From contig CANTUZ010000001.1 in assembly GCA_947846985.1 (NCBI GenBank), positions 38,278,727 through 38,342,726 of the forward strand: a stretch of 64,000 nucleotides of DNA, written 5' to 3'. The translations under genes were made by a program, and so were the position numbers. Below the pieces are notes generated by a model. It worked only from the letters and a program-made list of their open reading frames with translations, was not told the DNA's origin and made no database searches. Positions within the stretch are counted from its first letter, which is position 1, and each line of letters opens with the position of its first letter. This DNA comes from Fratercula arctica. Its lineage: Eukaryota; Chordata; Aves; Charadriiformes; Alcidae. Positions 24,975 through 36,534 of this stretch are shown in pieces.

Positions 24975-25460
24975 TTGGACCTGTTGGAGCAAGCCCAGAG
25001 GAGGGCCACAAAAATGATCAGAGGGCTGGAACACCTCTTCTATGAAGACAGGTTGAGAGTCAGGGATATTCAGCCTGAAGAAGAGAAGGCTCCGGGGAAA
25101 CTTTATAGCAGCCTTCCAGTACCTGAAGGGGGCCTACAGGAGAGATGGGGAGGGACTCTTTATCAGGGAGTGTAGTGATGGACCAGAGGTAATGGTTTTA
25201 AACTGAAAGAGGGTAGATTTAGACTACATATTAGGAAGAAATTCTTTACTGTGAGGGTGGTGAGACACTGGAACAGGTTGCCCAGAGAAGCTGTTGAGGC
25301 TCCATCCCTGGAGGTGTTCAAGGTCAGGTTGGATGGGGCTTTGAGCAGCCTGGTCTAGTGGGAGGTGTCCCTGCCCATGGCAGGGGGGTTGGAACTAGAT
25401 ATCTTTAAGGTCCCTTCCAACCCAAACCATTCTATGATTCTATTATTTTATGATTCTATG
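24975..25460 (+). mobile_element. CR1 C-terminal region, 3' UTR and octamer tail
   Basis: Type B CR1 resumes at TTGGACCTGTTGGAGCAAGC and runs through [21 protein letters not shown] frame change follows within the EKRRL region, then the conserved distal ORF2 segment [21 protein letters not shown] and [13 protein letters not shown] residues (read in the appropriate frame around 25230-25325). The TGGAACTAGAT..GGTCCCTTCCAACCC block of the 3' UTR and an imperfect octamer tail end the element. Confidence 0.92.
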
Positions 25461-26325
25461 TCTCATTTAGTTTAGCGTTTGAGACTCTCATCTTCAGACC
25501 CAAGCTTGAATTTACTTGGGGACTTCTGGAATGCCTATTTTTTCTTTTTAAAATATTACTTTCGTTGTTCTTAACAGTATGTTGTGAGAGGTCATGTTTG
25601 TAGGTAAGACAAAAGATTTTCAACTCTCTCAAATAGGAGAAGAAAATAAACTCTGATGTCTCAGAATCTGCAGGAGTACACTACAAGCAGGGCTGTCAAA
25701 TAAAAGGGCAACAGCACTACCAACTCATGTAAACAAACTAATTATTTCCTGTTTTGGAATAAAACAGTAGGAAGGAATGTTCAATTTATTTCTTACTGGC
25801 CTAAACAAGATAAAAAAGAAGAATTTCCAGTTTTGTGTGGAATAAAACATTAGTACTTTCTGCGGAAATTGTCAAAGGTGTTTCTTAGGAAGAGCCCTGC
25901 CCAGAACTTTTCTGTGGCCATCTGAGAACGTCTCCTGGAACAACAGACAAACTCTACTAATGAAGCTTGTGTACCACTCCAGTCAATGAGGAGATGCTGT
26001 CAGCTCAAAAAATCCTGCTGATACGATTCATCCATTATATACACAGTTTTGTCAGCAAAGTCCAGGGGAGAGAGGTACCCATGATAAAGGAGGGTTGAGT
26101 TGGAGATAATTCAGTAAACTGGACATATACAAATGATGCATTCAGTGGTGTTGAACAGCTGTTGAGTACGTGGCTGCTATAATTGTGAGGCCTCTATGAT
26201 CTTTCAGAAGTTGTGATGGCCGGGGGAATTCTCCAAGAACTTGAAAAAAAACCCCACAAATATGTTCAGTTCTTGGGGAGAGAAATTCTGGCTGCATACT
26301 GGGCTGTAATGGTAAAGGCAAAAGC
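25461..26325. other. AT-rich non-coding DNA
   Basis: No gene recognised. The missing 3' end of the type A CR1 piece is not found here. An A8C4 run lies at 26244-26255. Confidence 0.6.
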
Positions 26326-26530
26326 TCCAGGAAAGTGGTTATTCATCTCTCCTCAGCACTTGGGAAGAGACATGTTGGAGTACTGTGTCATGATTGGGGC
26401 TCACAGCACAAGGAAGATCGCGACGAACTAGGTAGAGTTCAATGGAGGGCTGCTAAGGGGGCTGGAGCACTTGAAAGGCTGAGGGACTGAAGTGGATTTC
26501 ACTTGAAAGACTGAAGCACCAAAGTGGATT
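26326..26530 (+). mobile_element. old CR1 LINE fragment, sense
   Basis: Blocks in CR1 order: CATCTCTCCTCAGCACTTG (for 'CCTCTACTCAGCACTGGTG'), GGAGTACTGTGTCATGATTG, then GAGTTCAATGGAGGGCTGCT, GGCTGGAGCACTTG and GAAAGGCTGAGGGACTGAAG. This is the distal RT segment corresponding to LLERVQRRATK..GLEHL. It is much more diverged than the other copies and truncated at both ends. The final GACTGAAG-containing phrase is partly duplicated (26481-26518). Confidence 0.8.
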
Positions 26531-28019
26531 TTATGGAGCTATGAAATTTTTAAGTAGATACAGAGGTATGTTAAAATCATTGCTTGCAATCAACTTTGGT
26601 AACACCTCAGAATAATTTTTAGGAGAGTTATAACCCATATGTATGCTTTGAAGTATGCAGGTACTATCTAAAAAATTGTACAGAAAATGGATTCCCTCAG
26701 CTCTGACTTGAAAGCCAGAATCCTGTGGCACATCACAATAATGACATAACAGGATTAGGACTTTCTCAAAGTACTTCTTATGCACAAAGGTGTGTGGTTG
26801 AAGTCTTCCTGCTAAACAGAGTTTCAATGATATTTGCTGTTACGTCTGCTGCTACCATGGATCACTGGATCTGTATATAGCAGAATCTGAACCAAAGGGC
26901 ATGTTTACAAAATGAATGGTATGGGTACTATATTTTTTAATTTTTAATCTCAGAGCAGTGAAATGTCATCAATACAGTTGTCACTGGCATCATAAAGAAA
27001 TGGTTTGTGATTCTGAACCAAACCTACCCCTTCCTTTTAAACAGGAAAAGACTCATCACTCATACAGGTACAGAAAGCTAAAACCAGTCATTCTGAAGGC
27101 TGATTTTTGTTTGTTTTTTAAATATTTGGCCAAAGAATGTGATTTCTCCTCTCCCCCAAAATATTTTCCTTTGTGGGAAAATTTCTTTGTCTATGTGGAA
27201 AATTCTATTAGGACCTCTCATAGTGTAAATTGCCCTTGATTTACTGAAATCAGTAATCTATAGTGATTTATCTCCCCTTTTTTATTTTTTTCCAGTAGTG
27301 ATATATAATATTAAATGAAGAGGAACACCTAATGGTAAACCTGAGTTCTGTAAAAACCGAGAAAATATTTTAACTGAAATTTAGACACAGTTTTAAATGA
27401 GTCCAGCTTCAGTGTTTTTCAATGGAGTTGTCCGTTGAGATGTCAAAGTTTGAAGCTTAAGCCAAAATTTGGGAGAAAATGATCTTTTTGGCTTCAAACA
27501 AGATAATCTGAGTCAAAACTACTCTGCATCACTCTGCAAGTTATTTTCATCCCCAATGTCTCAGCTATATTTTTAATTTCAAGATCACTGCTTATTTTTA
27601 TTTTAATTGACTTTGAGAAAGCTCTTGCACAGCAATTAGCCAAAAGATTGTCTGGTTCATTTGAAATATAAAAACTGAGACTGTTCTTTAACATGAGATG
27701 TTTCCTTACAACATGAAGACTCCTTTAGAGAGACTACTCAGTGCAGCCTCTTGAATTAAGTATATGGACATAGTCCATGTGTGGGTTGATTTGTCATGCA
27801 TCTTCAATATTCTCTGTATGCACCAAAATTTTGATGCATCCAATTTACTTAATTTTTGTGTTGCTTATAGCCTTTCTTCTCTTCCACTCTCTTTTTTATA
27901 TAAAGAACATTCCCTCTCTCTCTCTCTCGGTTCATACTCCTGTTGTTACTAGAGATGAGAAGCAGAATCCCGTTCATATGTGCTCAGAATACTGCATATA
28001 GCACTGTGAAGAAATCATC
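26531..28019. other. AT-rich non-coding DNA with short microsatellites
   Basis: No gene recognised. A (CT)n tract lies at 27913-27928. A 98-codon minus-strand open frame at 26531-26827 has no recognisable similarity. Confidence 0.65.
27913..27928 (+). repeat. (CT)n microsatellite
   Basis: Eight CT dinucleotides. Confidence 0.85.

Positions 28020-28047
<28 letters not shown>
28020..28047 (+). repeat. poly-T run (T28)
   Basis: 28 uninterrupted T. The flank on its left is not recognisable as a reverse-transcribed gene or SINE, so it is called only a homopolymer. Confidence 0.95.
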
Positions 28048-28050
<3 letters not shown>

Positions 28051-28249
28051 TCCTCTAAACCTCCTTCTCATTTTTACAGGCAGATACAGAAGTTTCCTGG
28101 ACCCTTTCATCTCCTAATTTCTGTCTAATGGCTTGACCGATTTTCAGATGCATTGATAATCACAAGAATGAGATAATGCAGAAAACAGAAACACGGTTGT
28201 TTTAAAAGAAGCTCCAATAACAAACATTTTTAATCTTCCCCCATCTTAC

Positions 28250-28274
28250 TTTTTTTTTTTTTTTTTTTTTTTTT
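28250..28274 (+). repeat. poly-T run (T25)
   Basis: 25 uninterrupted T, about 200 bases from the T28 run. Confidence 0.95.
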
Positions 28275-28789
28275 ATACTGTGGAAATAAATACAGTTATT
28301 TATTTGCTAAGAGAAAGGGAAAAAGACTGAACTAATATCAGTCCTATCCCAAAGGTATCCTCATTCATATCTGGGAAATAGACTGCTGACCCAAGGAAAA
28401 TAAAGCAAGAATATGAACACTGTTATAAGCAGTGCAAATACTGGAAATTAAGTGTAATTGCAAGTACAGAATTTATGTTACATTTTAGCTGTTCATTACC
28501 ACATGCGCTAAGCAAACATAGATCAAACTTTTGAGAAATGCTCTAAATATTACCCTTTCTCCTTTTTTTCTTCTACTGGCACAGTGTCAGCCACAGAAAA
28601 ACTGAAGTCTGAAGTGCAGATACTATACTTTTTTGATAGTCAAATTTTCACAACTTCAAAAGCAGGCAAAAGAAAGAGGAGGAGCAAGAGATTTCTCAAA
28701 TTTTTGATATAGAATGACCAGGGACTAAATCTACAATAAAATTTATGAAACTAAGTTAAAAAATTGTATCCTCTTTACCTGTATCCTGT
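28275..28789. other. AT-rich non-coding DNA
   Basis: Nothing recognised. Confidence 0.65.
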
Positions 28790-28995
28790 TCTTACATGAG
28801 TCTAACTAGCCTAGGTACTTAGGTCCAGACTCATCATGCTTAATTTTAGGCCCCAAATTTAAAAGCATATTGACTTATGCTCCGTCTATGCTCAGTGGAG
28901 AGAGGTAGCTCAAGAGCGTGATGCATCCCACCCAACATAAGTAGGGAAATCCTAAACAAGCCCTAAAAACTGAGGCTCAAATTAGCTACTTCCCA
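28790..28995. repeat. possible old interspersed repeat, unclassified
   Basis: Contains GCCTAGGTACTTAGGTCC and, near its end, GAGGCTCAAATTAGCTAC (28972-28989). The latter resembles the GGGCTCAATTCAGTTGAC and AGGCTTGATTTAGTTGCC motifs of the element at 43.9-44.3 kb. The style of repeated 'CCTAAG/TTAGG' words suggests an old repeat, but family and limits are uncertain. Confidence 0.3.
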
Positions 28996-31900
28996 CTCCC
29001 ACATGGACACCTTGTCACTAGTGTACTTAGACAAGATCTCTCTTTCTTGTTTTCCCTTTTGTCCAGGCACACACTGTGCAGCAGCCCAACTTCAACAGAA
29101 GGAAGGGACACTGCGCTCTGCCACTGTAGCTTTGTGGTGATGTCATACTCCTGTAATATACATTTAAGCTTCCTTCCTCCCACACAGGTAGACCTAGAGT
29201 TAGCTTCCGTCTTAGCATTTGGCTGCTGCCTTCTACTCTCTTTCCAAGAGGCTATTCTGGAGGCTGAAGCAAGGTGGTAGAAGGGTTTCTGGTGGATGTT
29301 CTCTTTATTTACTCTTTGCTCTGCAACATGCTTTGTTAAAAAGCTGCGTCTCTGTTGTGTATTTTCATCCTTGGTATTTGATTCAATAGAAAGTACTTGT
29401 CGGAGGGAGGGACTCTGCCTTCCCAGTGGTCAGCTGTGTGAGCTCTACTGGAGAGAAGTGTCAGGAGCAGATGAAGAAGAGGCAGGGTGAGTTGGAGTCT
29501 GCAGTATAAGCAGACACTAGAAGGGTGTTAAACAGATGCCCAGACCTCAGGGGATCAGGGAACAAAAGTATTTTTCCTGTTACTTGAGAGGACTGTCTAG
29601 AGTTTGTGCAACCCTGGGAGCCAGTAGAAGTTACTGCAGCAAGGCTAAAGGAAAAGACACACTTTACACAGAAAGACGGAAATGAGAGTACTTTAAAAAA
29701 GCATTTGTCTTACAAAGTTAAAAGTTCACTATTGAAAAAATTGTCATTCCATTTTATTTTTTTTAATAGTACTACTAAGTCAAAGCCCCTCTAATGTTCT
29801 TAGTACTTTAAGAAAAAAACGCAGGCACATCAAGCTCACATCTCTGTCTGATACAGAGTCCCATCATAAAGCACTGTGCATTTGCTAAGCTAAGACAAAG
29901 CAACCCAGCTTCTTGTCCTGGACATCCACTTCAATTTCTCAGAGTATTGTAGATGTTGCAGTAGAGTGTAAGCCTTTCCTAAGATAACTCAGATACTTAA
30001 ACCAAAATACAGTATGACATGCACTAGCCTTACGACTCACAAAGCAAGACCAAGATTTACTTGAGAAGATGTTCAGGAATGTGTAGATGTTTCCAACATG
30101 TTCTCCAGGATAAAAATGAAGATTGCCAGGAGATCACCAACACTTATGAGATGACGCAAGAACACTAAGTTCTGTGCAAACTCTAAGTTGTTTAGATGTT
30201 ACTTCCTATCCTTGTCAATCAAGGTGAATTAAAGATTTGAGACAGACATGTCAGGGAGTAAGATTCATGGTCATCCAAACATTACAAGTTTAACCAATTC
30301 ACTATTGTTTATTTAAAGTTTTAGAGTTTTAAAATTTATACGTATATACTGAATTTATATTAACTTTTATGTGATAATAATAATAATTTCTCTTTAAGTT
30401 GCACGCTGTGCTGCATGAGTTTATAATTATACTGCAGCATAAATTTATACTGTTAGCCATAGAATTTGTTTTCTTAAGTTCTTGCTGAGAGTTATTAAGA
30501 ACCAATCAATATCAAAGAAAGCTGAGAAATTCAGAATACATTGCTTGCACATTGTCATCAATCTTTTAATAAAGTTTTTATTGCACTGAGGCTATTTATT
30601 TGATTAATATTCTCTAGGTCCTGGTGTAAATTTTGTTCCTAGGCAATATGCTTAGTTGTCCTTTGCCATTTTCTTTTTTTCAATTTTAAAGTTTTCTTTG
30701 CCTTAGTTCAAAGAAACTTTTGACATCTGTGTATGATTGCAACGCACTGTGAAATCATATTAATCTATTTTTGAGAGTGAGCAAATGGTCTCACCCACAT
30801 CGTATTATCCATTGGTATAACAAAATAGTAAAATTACAAAAGTAAAAGCTAAAACAACAAAAAAAAGGCACAGCAACTAGGGAACTTGAACAGTTGCTCT
30901 AAAAAGACTCCTACTAAAGTGGAGCACAGTTTATTCCTTTTGTCTGTCGGTTTTTGTGGTTTGTTTTTTTTTTTTCCACATTTTCTTTTTGTCTGGGAGA
31001 TAATGTCATTCATTTCTGTAAAAATCGTTGCTAACCTGATTTAATGGTTTTGTGACAAGCACATTTATGTGCCCATGCCTGACTTTGACATTAAAATATT
31101 TTCTGTTTAGATTTTCACAAAGTCAATTTTGTGTCGTGTCAGTCTTTGTAACATTATTAAAAATGTGTAAAATAGGCCAGACCCTTTTACAGTCTTTGAT
31201 GGATGTTTGCAACTGGGAAATGAAATCTGACCTGGCTGATACAGAGTGGAATTCAATAGAGTTAACAGAGCTGAAGATGTCTATTTGAAAGAAAATTAAA
31301 GCACTTCCATGCCACATATTACGTTTTAAAAAAAGATAAATCTTGTCTTTGTGTAAGTCAGCATAGATTCATGAACACCACGAGAGGTCTGTGGAGCTCT
31401 GGCTGTTAACCAAGACCTGTCAATATTAGCGGCTTCAACCTTTTGTTTTCTTTGCTTTTTAGATGGAGAGGTGATTTTATAAACAACAAAAATCATTGTC
31501 TATATTTTATTTTGTGATCACATTACTATTTAACACAGATATTTGAGTCTGATTTCTTCAACTTTTTTTCCAGGTACACTGACTATAAATGGATTAATTT
31601 ATGTGACTCATTACAAATCAAGTTTCTCTGTTTCTGTGTCACAAGCAGTCTAAACAAGCTGCATAACAGTATCAAAGGTGCTTAGATCCATATTCTACAG
31701 AAACTATTCAGATTCATGATTGAGTGAAGAAGTCCTCTTTCTTATCCTGGACATTCAAGACTCATCTTGAGCCTTCTTACACACCTCTATTCTCGAGGCA
31801 CTGGCTGAGTTTTCAGTGAGTTGATGAAAGCTGTGATTTATAAGAAATGAGATATTAATGTTTAGCTAGAAAACATATTCTGACATTAAGCCAGGATTTT

Positions 31901-32401
31901 GGGTGAGGGCTCTAAACCAAGCAAACAAAGGCAGCTTATGTGTTTTAACTGACATACTTTTATTCTAGACCCTCTTTTTCTTCTCTTAATGTTCATTTCC
32001 CATTTACAAGGTTACGTATTTCTTTCAATGCTTGCAATAACTATCACCACCTCTGAGCCCAGAAAAGGTTCGCTGAAAAAACACTGGTAAATAAAAATTA
32101 TGGATTTAGAACACACTTTGTACAGGCATTATAAGATACAAAAAGGAACAGAATATAAGATGCTTTCTCATTACCGGGTGAGCACTGATTGTACTAAGAT
32201 GAAAGCTACGATTTTTGAGTTGTCCAATATTCTAACATTATATTAATTCAGATACCCCAGCACCATTGCAATTCTTACCTTCATGCTCATTATACACAGG
32301 GCCATCTCCTGATGAGTTAGTTAATTTAAACCTAGAACCTGGCTGCTGGACTTAAAACTTGGGTTGGGCCACTATTTTTCTATTTTAATCTTTCTAATAT
32401 C
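28996..32401. other. Non-coding DNA with a GC-raised patch (29.0-29.5 kb)
   Basis: The 29.0-29.5 kb patch has splice-like signals discussed in the findings, but no protein family is recognised. The remainder is AT-rich with small repeats such as (ATA)n near 30375-30388 and a poly-T near 30964. Confidence 0.55.

Positions 32402-32429
<28 letters not shown>
32402..32429 (+). repeat. poly-T run (T28)
   Basis: 28 uninterrupted T. Confidence 0.95.
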
Positions 32430-32432
<3 letters not shown>

Positions 32433-33708
32433 GATTGTTTCCCATCTCAGGACTGACTATGACTGTAATTCTTACAATTATTTTAAATGACTATGCAATC
32501 TAACTGAAAAGCCCAGAGCTAATTATGCTTTGGAATTTCCTTTTAAAAAAGTGAGTTCCAGGTTTATGAAAGGTTTGATATGGCTGAAAAATTAAATGCT
32601 AGCTAGCCACGGCTTGTGGTTGTTGTGTGTGGCGTTCTCCCTCCTATGTCAACACTACAGATACATTTCTAATTCACCTGCTAACTTACTGATGGTGATA
32701 ATGATCTTTAGACCATGAAATCCTGGTTGCAAACTGTCTCCAGTTCAGTAAAGGACCTTTCTTGATAGCTCACCATACCTTTGTGTATCTTACTAGAGGT
32801 AGGGGTTTGCTGTAGTTCTAGCTTTTCTCCTCTACGGTTACTATTTGTACTAGTATGGAATAGCCTCTCTTGCTGCACAAACTGAAAGTCTATCGTGTAG
32901 TGTCTCTGGTTTTGATGTCATTGACCACCAAGTGGTATTTTTTGTCTTGAAAAAAATGCGGGCTCCTGGTCTTTGATCCTACAAACTCTCCCAAATGAGC
33001 TACTCCAGGGTTTTAAGGCCTTTAAGGGTAAGCAGATTGTTACAAGATTAGCATACAGATATGGATTTTCTGTGTTCTGAGGCTTATCTTTATTATTCCA
33101 TATTGTGCAGCAAGGGAAAATGCCTGGGTAAGATCCAATCCAGTTAGGACTGAGATGCGGGTGCCAAGACAGAAGAATGCCATGAAGATCTGTCAGAGAT
33201 ATATCAGGTCCAGTGCAAATGTCTGCCAAAAGTAGCTTGGGTAGGGCTAGTGCTTACAAGTTTTATTAGAATGCTGATTATTTTAAAATTTTTAGTAGAA
33301 AATAGAATCATAACAATATATACATACAATTGCTTTAACTAGATGTATGAAGACTCTGTGGAGAGGAGGGTATTGCATCAAGAAATCCTTGGGCACTGCA
33401 GCTCTAGGAAGTATCTATTTTGTGATGCATTCTTTAGTTTTTCCTATAGCTTGATTGCCTATTTCATTTACTGTTTTGAACTCTCTTTCTCCCTCTCTTG
33501 TTAAGCTAAATATTTAAGGAATTTTTAAAAAAACATAACTTAAAAGGCATTAAATGTATTTATTCCTGTCTGTTACATTATCCAGTCACAATGACTTGAG
33601 GAAAGGATAGAAGAACCATCAGAAATGTAATCTAATTAGATTTTATTAAGGTAAAAATCACATTTAAATAGAAATTATTTTCTTTCCTGCATCCTTTTCT
33701 TCTTTTTT

Positions 33709-33741
33709 AAAAAAAAAAAAAAACAAAACAAAAAACAACAG
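33709..33741 (+). repeat. poly-A (A15) passing into A/C repeat
   Basis: Fifteen A followed by CAAAACAAAAAACAACAGCA-like sequence. Confidence 0.9.
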
Positions 33742-34669
33742 CAACAGGTAAAACAAATTCTGTCTGCTCAAATCACCTGGATTCCTGGGTCTGATTCAGT
33801 GTTCATTTTATATGCCAGGATTTTGTATAAGAATTCTATACATAATCAGTGTCATGCTGTTTTTATTCATATCAGGATTGAAGGACTTGATACAAAAGGA
33901 ATTTTAATATGGGTCTTCAAAGCAAGTAATATGCTACTAGTTGACACGTAACTTGCTACATCAGTTGGGATTTTACGTAGTAAGACTAGTGAGCAATAGT
34001 TGTATTCACATTCCATGGGGCTGTACCACATTCATACTAGGTATGCGGTGAATTAATCTGTTGCAGTTTTTCCACTATCAAATAATGATTACTCCAAAGT
34101 CATTATGATTTCAGCCTTTTGCTGACATTTGTTGTAGTCTCAGTGACATGCTATTACCCTTGTCACAATTTGGTGTAAAACATCTCTCATTCAAACACCA
34201 TTCATTACCCTTGGGCTAGACTTGCATTCAGTACATGTCAGTAAAGGGGCAGGAGTTCAAATCTCAGTGAATTAGCTGTCCTCTGTGAAAAAAATAACTC
34301 ATCTCGGAAGATAATTTACCTCTAAACAACTGTAACACTTCCATCTTTGTTAAGGTAGGTTCTATTTGGCATATATACTGAAAGACGCGCTTACAAAACA
34401 TGTTCACACTGTTTCATGGGTTGTCCCCAAATACCAATTTGTGCATACTGATCGCTGAGTGACACTGTCTGAATGCATAGTCTTGTAGTCTCAGTAGCAG
34501 CTCTGAAGCCCACAGCTTGAACTGCATTTTACTCCTCTTCTTCCACCAATGGCACAGTGTGAAATTTTGTTTGGGAAAATACAGTTTCTTGTTTTCATAA
34601 ATCATCTCTTTGTGTACCAAATGAAATCAATTGTTATTTGTTTATCATCTTTGAAGTCACCTGTTAAGC

Positions 34670-34724
34670 TTTCTACAGGAATAGCTGAGAATCAGCTATT
34701 CCAGTTTCTACAGGAATAGCTGAG
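34670..34724 (+). repeat. 20-bp direct repeat overlapping a perfect 11-bp hairpin
   Basis: TTTCTACAGGAATAGCTGAG occurs at 34670-34689 and again, identical, at 34705-34724. Between and overlapping the first copy, GGAATAGCTGA (34678-34688) and TCAGCTATTCC (34692-34702) form an 11-bp stem with a GAA loop. Confidence 0.95.
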
Positions 34725-35853
34725 GTGTCTGCTCTCAACAGAAGATGGCCTCCCTGTGCTTCTGCATCCTTGGCTCACATAGGCTTCTGCTGGCCTCCTC
34801 ATGACCTGCGTGCTGCCTCAGCCTTGACCAAGAGGTGGCTAAAGACACATGTCTTCATTCAGAAACTCCTGCTGGCCCTCAGCTCTCTTTTTCTAGATTC
34901 TTGTTTTATATGCCTACTTTTACCCCAGCCATGAAGATAGAGGGTAAGTGACTTCCCCAATGAATCTGAGAGCCAGAGCATTCCTTCATATGAACCATGA
35001 CAACAGTTACTTTGTAAGTACTTAAGTCACTTTTTAAAACTAGCCTTAAAAGATCTATATGCCTTTTTCAGGTTTGAGTTTTTAACAGTTACGTTGCAAT
35101 GTATAATGGCTTCTCTCAGACTCATTAAAAGCAAAGTAATTTTGGGGACAGTTGGTGAATTCTCTTGAGACAAACCACATCCTCATTCCCTGACTTATGA
35201 CTATCCATATGAAACTAAAATAAGATAAAATCCAAATTGTTTATAAAAAATATTGAACCTCATCTAAAAAAATTACAGCTTTGATTCCAGATTTTAGCCT
35301 CTTGTAAATTACTTTGATATAAATCAGATTAATCACAGAGACCTGGAAATCATGTTTCAGAGTGGAACCTGACAGCTTTTCTACAATGTTTTTAATCAGA
35401 GTTAATTGTTGTCAGCTGTGTGATCTATGCAGGTCTTAAATTTGTGAGCTGATGGTTGGTGTGGTTATTGTTGTTGTAGCTATTGTGGAGATGGAAATAG
35501 TTGGGCCTAATTAAGGATCTGCAGGTAAGGGGAGATTTTGTCTTCACTCAAAGGGTGATTTAGCAGGGATTCATGTGGTGTGACGTAGTTTTGTTCATTA
35601 GGATAAGAAGCTTTTATTCTTTTGCTCTAATCATTTCCACATGAAAAATGCTAGAGCTTGATGCTGATTGGCTGTAGGAATGTACCTGGCCCTGATGATG
35701 AGCACTGAGCATATTTGCTTCTGTACTCTTCTCTAATAACATTACGTTTTTCCACCCCATACAAGTCACATTTATTTTTTTAAAAAACACTGTGAAGATT
35801 TTTTCTGTAAATTTCAGAACAAAATGTCTTATACATCATATTTTTTCATATGT

Positions 35854-35877
35854 AAATATATATATATATGATATATA
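35854..35877 (+). repeat. (TA)n microsatellite
   Basis: ATATATATATATAT with one TGA interruption. Confidence 0.85.
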
Positions 35878-36508
35878 CTTGTATCAAGCCAAAGACATGG
35901 TTAGAAGAAATGCTGACTGAGTAGTTAAGTAATAATATAATGGAAGCATACTTATCTGTAAGCATAGAAGAAATGCTGATGTGAGGTTATATAGATCGAA
36001 TTTTGGAAAAACATTTGTTAAAACATAAAGAGGGATTTAAATATAAATGATTGGTATGAGATCTCATGCGTCTGTAGTCTTGACAGCCAAAAAATCATGT
36101 AGATTAGTCACTAAGAAACAAAACAAAACAACAACCAACGTGTTTGAAAGTCAGGAGCTTGCCTACTGTTTTTAGGTGACCGTGATGTGATAAAGGATGA
36201 ACAAAGTGACCATCCCCTTTCTACAGTGGAAGATGGGAGGGTGCAGACATAGTGGGACCAAACATGCAGGCAGCTAGGCTGTGCCTGCGAATCCTTTTCC
36301 CTTGCCCCCCAAGCAGACAGCTGCCTTAGGCACCTTTCTATTCTGATTAAGCCTTGAGTCATTTCTGACTTTAGGGTACTTCATGCTGAGCGTGCTGATT
36401 GTAGTTAGCTTACTTCAGAGGGTACCTACTCCTTTAGATCTTTTTCTGTGGTGTCTACCTCTCTTGTATAGAGAGCCTAAGCAAATTCCACTGGAAGGGT
36501 GAATTGCC

Positions 36509-36534
36509 TATAAGTTACAGATATATAACTTATA
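36509..36534. repeat. 9-bp inverted repeat
   Basis: TATAAGTTA (36509-36517) and TAACTTATA (36526-36534) separated by 8 bases. A related GTAACTTTT word follows at about 36547. Probably incidental in AT-rich DNA. Confidence 0.6.

Larger units (their letters stand above)
24111..25460 (+). mobile_element. CR1 LINE, sense, internally deleted and mosaic
   Basis: A CR1 non-LTR retrotransposon copy. In order it shows the end of the ORF2 endonuclease/linker (24111-24450), a jump over the reverse-transcriptase core, the ORF2 C-terminal region (24465-24706), an inserted piece of a different CR1 type (24707-24974), then the C-terminal region again and the 3' UTR (24975-25426), ending in an octamer-type tail (25427-25460: ATTCTATGATTCTATT.. 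and TGATTCTATG). CR1 mobilises by target-primed reverse transcription and usually leaves 5'-truncated copies without a poly-A tail; this one fits except for its internal rearrangements. It is dead: RT palm missing and several stops. Confidence 0.93.

Noticed and set aside
26531..26827. 98-codon minus-strand frame next to the old CR1 scrap
   Set aside because: Not in CR1 orientation or similarity; no domain recognised.
28020..28274. Poly-T runs as tails of antisense processed pseudogenes or SINEs
   Set aside because: The DNA on their left shows no recognisable reverse-transcribed gene, SINE body or target-site duplication.
32918..33229. 103-codon minus-strand frame as a possible retroviral remnant
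   Set aside because: No retroviral motif (zinc knuckle, protease or RT box) and no flanking LTR-like repeats can be seen.
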